From positions 1 to 11,990 of the forward strand of contig UZAN01048662.1 in the NCBI GenBank assembly GCA_900618425.1: 11,990 nucleotides of DNA, written 5' to 3'. The notes under the pieces are model-generated. The model searched no databases, was not told where the DNA came from, and was given only the letters and a program-made list of their open reading frames with translations. Positions within the stretch are counted from its first letter, which is position 1. The number at the start of each line of letters is the position of its first letter. The DNA comes from Echinostoma caproni (lineage: Eukaryota > Platyhelminthes > Trematoda > Plagiorchiida > Echinostomatidae). Both the position numbers and the translations under genes were made by a program. Of the stretch, positions 1 through 8,481 are shown piece by piece.

Positions 1-42
1 GATCATGCTTATGCATGCTTCACGGGGCTCCGTGAAATATAC
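1..42 (+). repeat. Recurrent terminal motif, copy A
   Basis: First of five copies of a ~44-bp motif in the window (others at 3842-3885, 5430-5476, 8399-8442 and 8770-8813). It starts GATCATGC, has a GCATGC core, then a short stem-loop (TTCACGG, loop, CCGTGAA), and ends AATATAC. It is cut by the left window edge, so the element it belongs to lies mostly outside. The simple repeat at 43-70 follows on the AATATAC side, as it does for most other copies. Confidence 0.75.
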
Positions 43-70
43 ACTTACTACTTACTACTACTTATTATCA
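43..70. repeat. Imperfect ACT/TTA microsatellite
   Basis: A short degenerate run of ACTT, ACT and TTA units directly after motif copy A. Equivalent TTA or TAA repeats lie on the same side of copies B, C and D. Confidence 0.6.
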
Positions 71-284
71 CACCTACAATTGAATTGGTAAGTTCGCATC
101 TCCTGATGCTAGAATCAGCTACAGTATGCTGACGCATCCACGTGAAATGACACGCAGCTAGTGCGGAAAAGCCTAGTAAAACATCGCGTAGACACAAGAA
201 ATGCCCAGCCTGTAAATATTTTTCCTAGATGAATACCGGGATTTTGAACGAACGAGTTATCCAAGTCCATTCAGCATACGGAGA
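71..284. other. No gene seen; probably decayed gypsy sequence
   Basis: No reading frame or motif can be assigned. The stretch lies directly upstream of the recognisable reverse transcriptase, so it may be eroded gag-protease or pol sequence of the same element, but nothing in it proves that. Confidence 0.4.
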
Positions 285-890
285 AATGTAATAAATGTCG
301 TCCAATCTTCCACTTCCGCATGGTCTGCACCTATGTTGCTAATAAGAGAGAAAGACGGCGGCCTCCGCCTGCGCGCCGACCATAGATAGCTGAATAAGGT
401 AACCAAGAAGGATATGTTTCCACTGCCAAGGGTCAATGATCTGTTTAACGCACTGGTTAATGCAAAATATTTCACTGCTCTGGAATAATGTCTAGGTATT
501 TGCAATTGGACATAGATAAAAAAGACCACCCAGAACATTCTTTTCGGAGCTCTAATATTTCCGATGATGCTTTTCTAGTTGGTGAACACACCGGCCACGT
601 TTCAATGAATAATGTAACTAGCGTTGGAGAGCATGATCTCAAACCAATGCCTGGTTTATCTGGACGATATAATCGTCCGCGGAACCACGAAAAACTACCA
701 TTTGGATAAACCAAAAGCAGTGATCGACAGACTGAGGAAATTAGGTCTCAGCCTGAAATCGGAAATCGCCGCTTCATACAGTTTCAGTTCGCATGCCTTG
801 GACACACCATCTTGTAAGCAGAAACTCACGCAGACCCAAAGCGATTCTAACAGGTTCGATCCTGGTCTCCACCACAGAGTTTGAAGAAAG
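285..890 (+). pseudogene. pol: Gypsy reverse transcriptase fragment
   Basis: In life this domain copies the element RNA into cDNA. Reading through several frame changes, I see QSSTSAWSAPMLL followed by the KDGGLRL segment (family form KKDGSLRFCVDYRKLN, here with a stop before LN), then NKVTKKDMFPLPRVNDLF, FTALE and LQLDIDKKD. Next come LVNTPATFQ and the catalytic YLDD box at 657-668 inside CLVYLDDIIV. HLDKPKAVIDRLRKLGLSLK follows, matching the thumb-side helix of gypsy RTs. At least three frame changes and several stops rule out an active enzyme. Confidence 0.88.
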
Positions 891-1520
891 TCAGAAGCTT
901 TCTAGGATTGGCGTCCTACTACATTCATTGCAAATTTTGCTCCAATCGCCTAACCCTTACATTCCATGTTGGAAAAGAAGAAACCATTTAGAAGTGACTC
1001 TGAATGTGAAAAGTCATTTCAAACACTGAGAAAACCTATTTGTTAAGTGCTTATTGTGGTAGTTCCTGATACGTCTTCGTCTGTTGGGCAGTTTACTCTT
1101 GCGACAGATGCCAGCCATACTACGATCGATGCAGTGCCGTCACAAATTAGATTGGACAGAAAGGAGCACGTTATAGCTAGCGGGAGTCCATGCCTGAGCA
1201 AAAGCGAAAGGAGCTGCTTCATCACTTGAAAAGAAATGTTGGCATTGGTATTCTTTTGGAGACACTACAGACACTACCTAGTTATTCTCAGATTCACCGT
1301 CCGTGCCAACCAAATATCATTGTACTGGCTACATAATTTCACGGATGCTGAACGTCAAGTGGCGCGGTGGCAGGAAATAACACAGGAATATGAATTCAAA
1401 TAACTCAGCAGACCCGTAAAACAGCAAAATAACGCCGACGCGCTATCTCGACGCCCTGCCCACCACAAATGCCAAACCTGCACCATACGTAGAAACACTA
1501 TTGCTGCAGCGAGCGAGATA
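891..1520 (+). pseudogene. pol: Gypsy RT connection and RNase H fragment
   Basis: The RNase H domain degrades the RNA strand of the hybrid during reverse transcription. The stretch begins with SFLGLASYY and continues, in another frame, with SDSECEKSFQTLRK, the connection segment typical of gypsy pol. RNase H proper starts with QFTLATDASHTT; the Asp of TDAS (codon 1107-1109) is the first catalytic residue. HVIASGSPCLSKSERS and, after a stop, FTVRANQISLYWLHNF and RQVARWQEITQEYEF match the family pattern ending in ADALSRRP, of which a shifted trace is readable near 1435-1455. Frameshifts and stops make it a pseudogene. Confidence 0.85.
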
Positions 1521-1940
1521 AGGGCGTTAGAAAATATTTCAGGTGAATGACTCCAAAAAAGCGTTATCTAACGATTGATTACGCAAAGTCGGTGATCGGC
1601 CGACAAGCAATCATATTGAGGGAAAGAGCTGTGACACTCGGTACTTTCGGTCGATACTAAATCATATGAAAATGGTGGAGGAAAAGCGGTTTGTTCACTG
1701 CGACCCATATTATACATCAAGGATATTGGTGCTATACACATTGTTTCTTGAAGTCCCGCAAGACCTACAAGTAGAGTTGGGTGACCTGGAGATTAACAAA
1801 CTGGAGTTTACTTCAAGTCAACGCTTTTGGTGACCATACCTAAATAGGGTCATTGTAAATTGATACAGTGCATATGATTTTTGCAGCAGATTCAAAAATT
1901 GTTCTCACAGTAATCAGGTATCACTTCAGACAATCACAGC
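1521..1940 (+). pseudogene. Eroded linker and integrase N-terminus
   Basis: By position this should hold the spacer after RNase H and the HHCC zinc-binding domain of the gypsy integrase. I cannot see the His and Cys pairs in any frame. A short stretch near 1670-1830 is open but matches no motif I recognise. I assign it to the element only because recognisable pol lies on both sides. Confidence 0.45.
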
Positions 1941-2800
1941 TAGCTGCCCGAATTAAATGGTTGGCGTCGACATAAACTGTCCTCTACCGGATACTTTAAT
2001 GGACCACGAGTATATTCTTGTTTTAGTTGGTTATTTGACAAAATGGTGTGAGGCCATACCCCTAACACAGGTGGACTCTTTGACTTTGTTTAATGTATTT
2101 ACAGATGTGGTGTACCCGGGCAAATGCACTTGAACAGTGGATTAAATGTCGACAGCACGTTACTGCGAGAAGTTTGAAAAGCCAAAGGCAAGCAAAGAAC
2201 AACGATTTACCATCCCCAGGTCAACAGCTAAATGGAAAGGACAGACAGCTCGCTAAGATCCTTGCTGAAGTCCTTCACAGACGCTAACCCAAAGGAGTGG
2301 GACCGCGTACTGCCACACTGCCTTCTAGCGTATAATAGCACAATCTAACCATCCACGGGCCACATGAAACACTTCCGTGGATCGGCAGAGAGATAAGACT
2401 CCCGAGCGACAACGGACTACCAGCGATTGGTCATCATTCACTGATGTTCACTGAGTACGTATGGAAGATGATCGACTCATTAGGAACAGCGAACCAGATA
2501 GTTCGCACTCATCTCGAAGCATCACAGAGATACCAGAAGAATTATTACTACAAGAAGTGCCTTGGAGTTTCATTACAAGTAGGCAATCGAATGTGGTTTC
2601 ACAAGACACACACAACTGCTGGAGTACTAGCAAAACTCTACAAGGAAAGGCGAGGACCTTTTGGGGTGAAACGAGCACTAACAGAAACAAACTGCGTCAT
2701 TCAAGAAGTTGGATTCACTTAAGCATGCTTCGTGACACACACCAACCAACTGAAAGCATACCCACCACTTTCTACATAGGACAAAAATGGTAGCAAAAAC
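1941..2800 (+). pseudogene. pol: Gypsy integrase core and C-terminal domain
   Basis: Integrase joins element cDNA to host DNA. The first catalytic Asp is in GVDI (1963-1974), followed by EYILVLVGYLTKWCEAIPL. The segment that should carry the second Asp (family pattern DQG) is scrambled around 2110-2150. The third acidic residue is present in MERTDSSLRSLL, just after YHPQVNS plus a stop (2208-2348), and NPKEWDRVLPHCLLAYNS follows as expected. The C-terminal part (2444-2722) has LEASQRYQKNYY, VGNRMWFHKTHT and RRGPFGVKRAL, the GPF version of the GPY/F module. Stops and frame changes show it is inactive. Confidence 0.87.
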
Positions 2801-2842
2801 AATTTGAGCCAGCAAGAGGTTGCTGCGAAAGCAGAAAAATCA

Positions 2843-2853
2843 ATTGAGGGGGG
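2843..2853 (+). other. Polypurine tract of the left gypsy element
   Basis: ATTGAGGGGGG lies about 50 bp after the last readable integrase-tail sequence. A purine run at this point is the usual primer for plus-strand DNA synthesis and marks the 5' edge of the 3' LTR. The following bases (TTTTTAGG) do not start with TG, so the LTR boundary is decayed or slightly offset. Confidence 0.55.
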
Positions 2854-2929
2854 TTTTTAGGACGTCGGTTTTCCGGTCTTATTTTTAGAAGAAAACGAGG
2901 GGTTGTTATTCATTCAGAAAACAAGAATG
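2854..2929 (+). other. Possible 3' LTR remnant at element junction
   Basis: About 75 bp between the polypurine tract and the first sequence I can read as minus-strand non-LTR pol. A short LTR relic is expected here, but there is no second LTR copy in the window to compare with. Confidence 0.3.
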
Positions 2930-3812
2930 TTTTTGATCGATCTTCTGGATTTCATTTGAACGGCTTGCCCAGAAGGTTTGCTGAGGAGCGTCACCAAAGG
3001 ACATGCTAGCACATTTTCTATCATTGATTAGTAAGCTCTAGTCGACTGACCACTTTTTGGCTTGGTCAATCACTGACTACATTCAGTGCGTCTGTGCCTC
3101 ATATAGTGACGTCGGCGTACATGGCAATAGTTACAAGAAAAACTTAAGGAGATAATTGTTATTATTCAGAAACAGGATGGGACCTATTACGGAGCCTCGT
3201 GGTACTCCCATTAAGACTGTGGAGGGCGAAGAAACGGATCTACTTATTCGAACCGCAAAGGAGCGGTTCGACATTGAGCTAGTACGTAGGAAAAACAATC
3301 GGCCAGTGATGCCATAACTCTATAGCTTGTACAGGAGAGGATTGTGTGGCACTCGAAGGCCTTGACAAAATCTGTTAAGATCGCATGCGCAATATGGCCT
3401 TCGTCATAGACACGGGTTAAGCTATCCAATAAGGTCAGTATATTGGAGGTGTACGACCAGTCCGGGAGTAGAACATGTCGGGAAGGGTCAACCAGGCCAT
3501 ACTCAAATAGATGCCTTAGATTACGTCATTTAAGGAGGCACCTGGAGAGTTTACTGGTAATGCTGGCTGAGCTGATTAGCTTATAGCTAGTAAGCAAGTG
3601 TCAATCACTTTTCTAAATGCAGGGATAACAATTGTGGTAGGGTACTTGCGTCCCAGCACCTTTGAAAGAGTTGGGCAGAAGTGGCAGCCAACATGTTCAC
3701 GGATTCTTTCAGTATATGCGGGTGTATTTCATTCGGACCCATCGAACTGAAGGAATTCAGCGTGATGAGTTGTTCTTTCACTTCTGAATCTGTTAGAAGA
3801 AAGTTATCTAGC
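2930..3812 (-). pseudogene. CR1/jockey-type reverse transcriptase fragment
   Basis: Reverse transcriptase of an APE-type non-LTR retrotransposon, which copies its RNA at a nicked chromosomal target. Reading on the minus strand I see TDSEVKEQLITLNSF and GPNEIHPHILKES, matching the family pattern GPDEIHPRILKE. Next come SSASITSKLSRCLLK and LFEYGLVDPSRHVLLP. Motif A is in AHAILTDFVKAFE, followed after a frame change by GVPRGSVIGPILFL (around 3181-3220; family GVPQGSVLGPLLF). The catalytic YADD box is now YADV (3108-3119), so the second Asp is lost. KCASMSFGDAP follows in a shifted frame. Several stops make it inactive. The endonuclease that belongs upstream is probably at 5483-6152, separated by the 3842-5476 unit. 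Confidence 0.85.
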
Positions 3813-3820
3813 GGAGATGG

Positions 3821-3841
3821 ATAATAATCATAATAATAATT
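3821..3841. repeat. TAA microsatellite
   Basis: Imperfect (TAA)n next to the outer end of motif copy B. It lies between that copy and recognisable non-LTR reverse transcriptase. Confidence 0.8.
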
Positions 3842-3885
3842 GTATATTTCACAAAGCCCGTGAAGCATACTAGTGTGCATAATCA
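3842..3885 (-). repeat. Recurrent terminal motif, copy B
   Basis: Minus-strand copy of the ~44-bp motif. On the + strand it begins GTATATTTCAC, has GCCCGTGAAGCAT and CTAGTG, and ends AATCA. Similarity to the other copies stops sharply after this point. It faces copy E in inverted orientation and forms the left end of the 3842-5476 unit. Confidence 0.8.
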
Positions 3886-4679
3886 AGGATAGGTTAGGGG
3901 ATTAAGATTGGGAAGTCTGAACGGAGTGGAGGTGTTAAAAGCTTGGTTGAAGTGGAACTGGAACATTTCGACCACTTATGAAGGCGGAGTGGCTGGGGTA
4001 CCATCGGGTTTAGATAGGACAAGGGTGGATGTGGTGTTTCGTCGTGTTTGTCGCATAAATTTATACAGACTTGACCGGTTTATCCGTGCACTGACTAGAA
4101 TACAGTTTTGTTGCTTTCCTTAGTGTCTGGTCTGCTGAAGGTTGTCAAACTTCAGTCAGGTTCTCTCTTGCTCTCTTATTTTCACCTTAGCTTCCTCTAC
4201 CACTTCTTCTTACCGAAAGTACTTTGTCACCACTTAGCCAACTCAGAATCACTATTTGGATTTTTATCTTAGTCCAGGTTTAGGAATCCCAGTCGAGCAT
4301 TTCCGCTTAACTGTTGTCGGTGCTACTTGGACTAAAATGTAAGGTCTTGTTTCTTCTACTTAACTCACCTCCTTTAGACCACCTGATCCCCTCCTGCTTA
4401 GTTTCTTGACTGTCGGTTGGTTTAAGATATGCTTCTTTAAACTCATTGCCTTGTAAACTGATTTTTCCATCCCACAGAGACGTTTGTATTTCTATTTATT
4501 GCCTAGTCCCTTGAGTAGCAATTGATCGAGGCTACTAAGTTGGTTCGACTAAATCTTTCATTTCTTTGACTGTCCTTCACTTAGGTTGAGCGATAACATG
4601 CATCCTCTATCTCCCCCCTCATCAGCCAGAGACCTGCTTAGACTGCTTTCTGTTTCCTGCTTCCTTTTCAGAGATCTGC

Positions 4680-4698
4680 TGCCGTCAAAATAACGGCA
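4680..4698. repeat. Short perfect hairpin
   Basis: TGCCGT, a 7-base loop, then ACGGCA: a perfect six-base-pair stem. Confidence 0.5.
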
Positions 4699-4855
4699 AC
4701 TTCTGTCAGATCGGACTGATATGCAACAGTGAAGAAAACCAAAGTATAACCAAAAGCTTAAAGCAAGATTCTATAGACTTTCCAATCGACTAAACCGACC
4801 CGTTAAACAAACTAAATGTGAGTCTGCAGTGCCACACACAGTGGCCCAAAGCCCC

Positions 4856-4900
4856 GTGTTTTCAATTGATTACAGAAGAAATGCCGAGGTCTGAAAACAC
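4856..4900. repeat. Perfect 9-bp inverted repeat
   Basis: GTGTTTTCA at 4856-4864 is perfectly complementary to TGAAAACAC at 4892-4900, with a 27-base loop. A smaller stem, GCCAC/GTGGC with a 5-base loop, lies just before it at 4831-4845. Confidence 0.5.
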
Positions 4901-5429
4901 TTTTCCCCGGCTTGATCCGATCACCCTCGCCCAAGCAGTGATATCACTCACAAGCTAGTCGTATTTGCATGACTTTATGTATACATATTTTTTAAACATA
5001 CATCTACAAGCACATATATACACAAAAAACTTTCAAACACTCCATGCATTCAGGCTTTGTCTCTGTCCACCTCCACACAATCAATGTTTGGCATTATTTA
5101 CCATGTCCAATACTGGCCGTTTTCATTTCTCGTCCTGGATCTAACTCAATCCCGAATAATAAAATTTATTGACATGTACACACATTCCCAATTATTCCAG
5201 TTCCTTCTGTGTGACTTTTCTTATCCATACCTACTTATCTACGCAACTATAAACTGTCAGAATTGTGTTGTTTTGCCCATCTTCCCTTTTATCCATCCCC
5301 GAATGAACCCAATGTCCATTGACCGTTTTGTGGTTCTCTTTGTCTGTTGTGCGTAAACATGATCGCTTTCCCTTTGTTTAACATCACTAACTCTGTCCAC
5401 CCAAATGTTCCACAGTTTATTGTACAAAA

Positions 5430-5476
5430 TGATCATGCACCCCAGCATGCCTCGCGACTTCCGTCATGAAATATAC
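5430..5476 (+). repeat. Recurrent terminal motif, copy E
   Basis: The most diverged plus-strand copy: TGATCATGC, CAGCATGCC, a degraded stem-loop, then TGAAATATAC. Unlike copies A to D it has no clear TTA microsatellite; it abuts minus-strand endonuclease sequence directly. It forms the right end of the 3842-5476 unit. Confidence 0.7.
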
Positions 5477-5482
5477 CACTGA

Positions 5483-6152
5483 TATTGTTATCGGTACTCT
5501 CGGATTGGGGATTGCCCGTTTCGGAATCTGGTTGGCCTTGTGACGTGCTGAGATCGTGACAGCTCTGTGACCAGGTCGATTGGTAGTCATCCAAATTTAT
5601 TATCCGAGGTTTGAAGTCTGCTGCAATCTATTACCGGAACGTTAAAGTCTTCAGCTATAAGAAAGTGTGCATTGGGGGCGCATGCCCCTTACACTATTCA
5701 ACTGCTCTATCATAAGTTGCGATTCTCTCTAGCCACAGGAGGATGTATGGTACACTGTTTCTACCATCAGTGTTTCTGAGCTGTTCAGGGGGGTTTGAAC
5801 TCAGAGGCAGCCTATGGAAGGGATGAGAAGGAGAAATAGAAAAATCACTTAAGTGAGGGTGTCATTCGTGTAAAGGCTCGCACCACCTGTGCGATCCCCC
5901 ATTAAGTCTCTTCGGATCAATGAGCAACCTACAGTTCTCTGGAGTCAGCGAAGTTTCTGTGAAGGTTAAAAAGTACAGTTTCGTTTCATCCACTAACTGT
6001 TCGACTTCTAGCATCTTATTCAGCATGCTGGAGCAGTTGGCGATGATGAATTTCAGAGCCCACTCACCATGGATTTCAGTTAGGCCAGGATTAGAGAGGG
6101 GATCTTTTGAAGGGAATCTAATTAGGGTAATATGTGGGCAATAATTGGACAT
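5483..6152 (-). pseudogene. CR1-type APE endonuclease fragment
   Basis: N-terminal endonuclease domain of a non-LTR ORF2, which nicks target DNA to prime reverse transcription. The domain begins LKFIIANCSSMLNKM and continues EVEQLVDETKLYFLTFTETSLTPE, matching the family pattern in which a catalytic Glu sits in TETWL. LIDPKRL follows, then after frame changes LSDFSISPS, HAPPMHTFL and a stretch equivalent to the GDFN box, here EDFN, then TRPTRFRNG. The final SDH box is absent: the sequence stops at motif copy E. Several stops and frameshifts show it is dead. The reverse transcriptase at 2930-3812 is on the same strand and probably completes it. Confidence 0.82.
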
Positions 6153-7150
6153 CGAAGATGGTCTGGCTTGTAGGACATTCTGCGACAGGGTTGTATTAAC
6201 CTGTTGGAGAGGTCGGAAGAACGAGTAGAATGGGATGTAGGGTGAAAATGGGCAGCTAACGGTACCCTAAGGGAGTACACGAAAGACTCCTGTTGAACAT
6301 AGTGATCCGAGTTACGTAAAATAGAAAACCGTGGTGCTAATGACACAACTGGGGAGAGTAATACGAAGGGTTAGCAGAGTAAACCGATCTTATGCTGCTT
6401 TCAATTAGAAGGCTTCTGGGTATTAGCTTCCATACTACTGGATACGAGATGTCGGGGCACTTGGGAGATATTTGAGTCTTGCCGCAGGAGATGGGAGTAG
6501 GACTCTGGAAGTTTGACACGTTTTAGTGCGGAACCGTTGTCTTTGCTTGATGGTCCACTCGTAAGAGGAGGATTACTGTGAGACATCGGAGTTTGGGGTC
6601 ACTTGGAGCCATTGTACTTCTGAGGGCTACCTTTCGCTGAGTTAGGGAATGCAATGGTCTGTCTAGGTACACTCAGCGGACAAGGTTACACACTCTTTTC
6701 GAGGTTTTGGTTTGGATGAGAGCATCTGCTACCGCTGACTCCGAATTAAAGATGAAAATGATACCTACCTACGTACTTTTAGATTTGGACAACTTTGGAC
6801 TCTTCATTTGGATTGGGTAGGGATGGGGCTGTCAGGCTTTTCAGCGGTGTTTTTGTTGTCTAAGCAGGAAAACTGAACTTGAGGAAACTACTTCATATTA
6901 TAATCAGTTTGGTACTAATCATCGCTGTTTCTAGTTTGACTACGGTGTCATATCTGTTGTTTCGAAATCTTGATTGCTAGATCTGCAGCTGAACAATGCA
7001 TAGGGGTATTCCGCATAGGCAAAGTGTCCTCGTCGGGGGACTGGGAGAGATCAGAATGCACGAATAAAATATAAATCCTAGAACGGAGCTCGTGTTTACT
7101 ATGAGGGGATGAACAAAAACTGTGTCTATTTAGATTCCACGGGAACACTA
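6153..7150 (-). pseudogene. Probable 5' region or ORF1 of the CR1-type element
   Basis: Sequence directly upstream, on the minus strand, of the endonuclease. Several overlapping minus-strand frames are open for 60-75 codons in turn, e.g. SNPPLTSGPSSKDNG, LRQDSNISQVPRHL and the frame ending at 6948. Their Ser/Pro-rich, low-complexity character fits a decayed ORF1 (nucleic acid binding) or 5' leader. I see no zinc knuckle, PHD or RRM motif, so the assignment rests on position. The 5' end of the element is not defined; 7150 is only where the last open frame begins. Confidence 0.4.
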
Positions 7151-7669
7151 TAGACGGGATAAGAGATAATAGAGCTAAGCTGAGATGATCAAAGTAAAAC
7201 AGTTTTCACTGGAATTGTAAATAAATAAGTATGAAACCATGGAAAAAAGCGGACTTATTGAACCACGAGACATTTTCAGCCGTGCGCAGTCAAAGCCAGG
7301 TTAGGTGCATTTCATATTCTTATAGTGTTGTTATGTATTGCATCAATATACTTTCATTCGACATCTTTAAGTCTTCTTCGCGCATGGTTTGGAAGTTCGA
7401 AGTTTTCTCAATCAAAACTCTTATGAGTATCTTTCGATACTTCACATTTTATGCACTAAACGTTTGTTTAAGCGTTTGTTCAGAGTATTTGACGCAACCT
7501 AATGAAAGGCCGCATTAAACAACCAAAGTTAAATTTTTGGTATTTGTTTTTGCAGTGTGCCTATAGAGTTTTAAAAGTTTTACAGGTGTTACATATTGTT
7601 TTTCAATTGTGTTTGCTATTTATCATTTTTGGGCATGCCAGGAGCAACCTTTTTATGTCTGAGTGTTAG
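7151..7669. other. No gene recognised, AT-rich
   Basis: AT-rich sequence with one + strand open frame (7231-7518) that resembles nothing I know. A polypyrimidine run ending TTTTTGCAG near 7545-7556 looks like a splice acceptor, but no exon with supporting evidence follows. Confidence 0.4.
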
Positions 7670-7903
7670 TTGTGGAACGCGCGTTGGGAAGAGTGTAGAA
7701 TGCTTTGTGTTCCACAAGTTGGCGCACGCCAAATGCTTTGGCATAAAACCAAAGTCTTAGGCGCGGTTGTATCCACCGTTTAGACTACATGCGTCCGCAT
7801 TCCGGACCAGGTTGAGGATCACACACCCTGCCTCACATACAAGGCGTTTTAAGTTTGGGTGTCTAGCATGTAGTCAGACCCACATTAGAGCGACCAACGC
7901 CTT
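7670..7903. ncRNA. Inverted-repeat-rich block, candidate structured RNA or SINE head
   Basis: Nearly the whole block can pair with itself. Perfect stems are: TTGTGGAAC/GTTCCACAA (7670-7678 with 7709-7717); TTGGC/GCCAA with a 4-base loop (7719-7732); CTTTGG/CCAAAG with a 7-base loop (7736-7754); CGGT/ACCG with a 7-base loop (7764-7778); GACTACATGC/GCATGTAGTC (7783-7792 with 7866-7875). Inside the last lie GTCCG/CGGAC (7793-7807) and TGAGG/CCTCA (7813-7835). AAGGCGTT/AACGCCTT (7841-7848 with 7896-7903) would form a pseudoknot with the 10-bp stem. GGTTGTATCC at 7765-7774 resembles a Pol III B box and the 7719 stem covers an A-box-like TTGGCGCACGCC, so a tRNA-derived SINE is one reading. No acceptor stem like that of a true tRNA is present. 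The strand is unknown. I recognise no known RNA family. Confidence 0.4.
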
Positions 7904-8398
7904 AATAACTTAAATAATATAAAACTAATCAATCCGTTAAAGGTGAAACCCCAAATATCTTTACTCCCTGCTCAAAAAGTCAGTCCATCTTTACCGATCC
8001 TTGAAACAGTTTATTTATGATCTGTTTGTCGTCCTACTGTATTCCATTGCACCTCCTTGGTTCGACCTCAGCTCTTCCTCTGAAAGTTTGAACCTTTCAC
8101 ATTCACTACCCATTTCTATTTTCCGAACTCGTTTCCGCGCATTATCTCCCGAGCGGATATTTTCATCTCCAGTTCTGTCTTTTTCACTGTTCTTCATATG
8201 ACAATCGTTTACGCTGATGTGGTTTCCATATCAGATCATCCTCAGTACTGCTTTACATGGCCTTGTCCGCCTTGTGTTTCTTTTTTACAGCAATGCACGG
8301 TTACGATGTCTTTTGTACCCGTTTGAAAACTACGTTTCTATCCTCTCTGTACATTTAATCTTTGTTCGGACCGTCGTTTTTTCAAATCGTTGTATATT
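7904..8398. other. No gene; pyrimidine-rich stretch before motif C
   Basis: The + strand is T- and C-rich up to motif copy C. The frames at 8001-8201 and 8217-8414 give hydrophobic, low-complexity peptides without a known domain. The stretch may be the body of the element that ends at 8442, with 7670-7903 as its other part, but that link is only inferred. Confidence 0.4.
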
Positions 8399-8442
8399 TG
8401 ATCATGCGCACTAGCATGCCTCACGGGCTTCGTGAAATATAC
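8399..8442 (+). repeat. Recurrent terminal motif, copy C
   Basis: The best preserved plus-strand copy. It runs TGATCATGCGCA, CTAGCATGCC, then TCACGGGCTTCGTGA (5-bp stem, 5-base loop), and ends AATATAC. The TTA microsatellite begins on the next base. Confidence 0.85.
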
Positions 8443-8481
8443 TATTANCTATTATTATTATTATTAATATTATTATTATTA
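8443..8481. repeat. TTA microsatellite (contains N at 8448)
   Basis: An imperfect (TTA/ATT)n run joining motif copy C to endonuclease coding sequence. One base is undetermined. Confidence 0.88.

Larger units (their letters stand above)
285..2853 (+). mobile_element. Degenerate Ty3/gypsy LTR retrotransposon, pol region
   Basis: The domain order is reverse transcriptase, RNase H, integrase with a GPY/F-like tail, then a polypurine tract. That order with RT before integrase is the Ty3/gypsy arrangement. Every domain is broken by frameshifts and in-frame stops, so the copy is dead. No gag, no protease and no 5' LTR can be recognised upstream. The integrase differs clearly from that of the right-hand element at 10686-11873, so the two belong to separate lineages. 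Confidence 0.85.
3886..5429. other. Interior of the 1.6-kb unit, noncoding
   Basis: I see no credible gene. The + strand is rich in pyrimidine from about 4140 to 4670, and 4980-5050 is very AT-rich. The open frames at 3908-4123 and 5057-5356 have no domain or motif I can name. Small hairpins occur at 4680-4698, 4831-4845 and 4856-4900. Confidence 0.5.
3842..5476. mobile_element. 1.6-kb unit with inverted ends, no visible gene
   Basis: The unit is bounded by motif copies B (minus) and E (plus), which act as imperfect inverted ends of about 45 bp. Immediately outside the left end and its microsatellite lies minus-strand reverse transcriptase; immediately outside the right end lies minus-strand endonuclease. 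This suggests a single insertion into one CR1-like element. There is no transposase or other protein I recognise inside, so it would be non-autonomous. No matching target-site duplication is visible (AATT on the left against CACT on the right). Also, the end of the endonuclease and the linker to RT are missing, so a deletion accompanied it or the two halves are different copies. An alternative is two retroelement 3' tails arranged back to back. Confidence 0.45.

Noticed and set aside
852..880. tRNA T-arm-like sequence (CAGGTTCGATCCTG followed by CTCCACCA)
   Set aside because: It coincides with gypsy pol coding sequence (QVRSWSPPQSLKKVRSFLGL) and there is no D-arm, anticodon arm or acceptor strand upstream.
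948..958. CTAACCCTTA, resembling a telomeric repeat or telomerase RNA template
   Set aside because: A single copy within decayed gypsy pol coding sequence (FIANFAPIA region).
3908..4123. 71-codon plus-strand ORF
   Set aside because: It starts with TTG, has no recognisable domain, and lies in the noncoding interior of the 1.6-kb unit.
5057..5356. 99-codon plus-strand ORF
   Set aside because: Hydrophobic, pyrimidine-driven composition with no domain; likely chance in a T-rich stretch.
7231..7518. 95-codon plus-strand ORF starting with ATG
   Set aside because: No motif, no promoter and no similarity I can name; AT-rich chance frame is more likely.
7719..7782. True tRNA gene
   Set aside because: Hairpins with 7-base loops and box-like sequences occur, but position 33 of the anticodon-like loop is not T and no acceptor stem pairs the ends.
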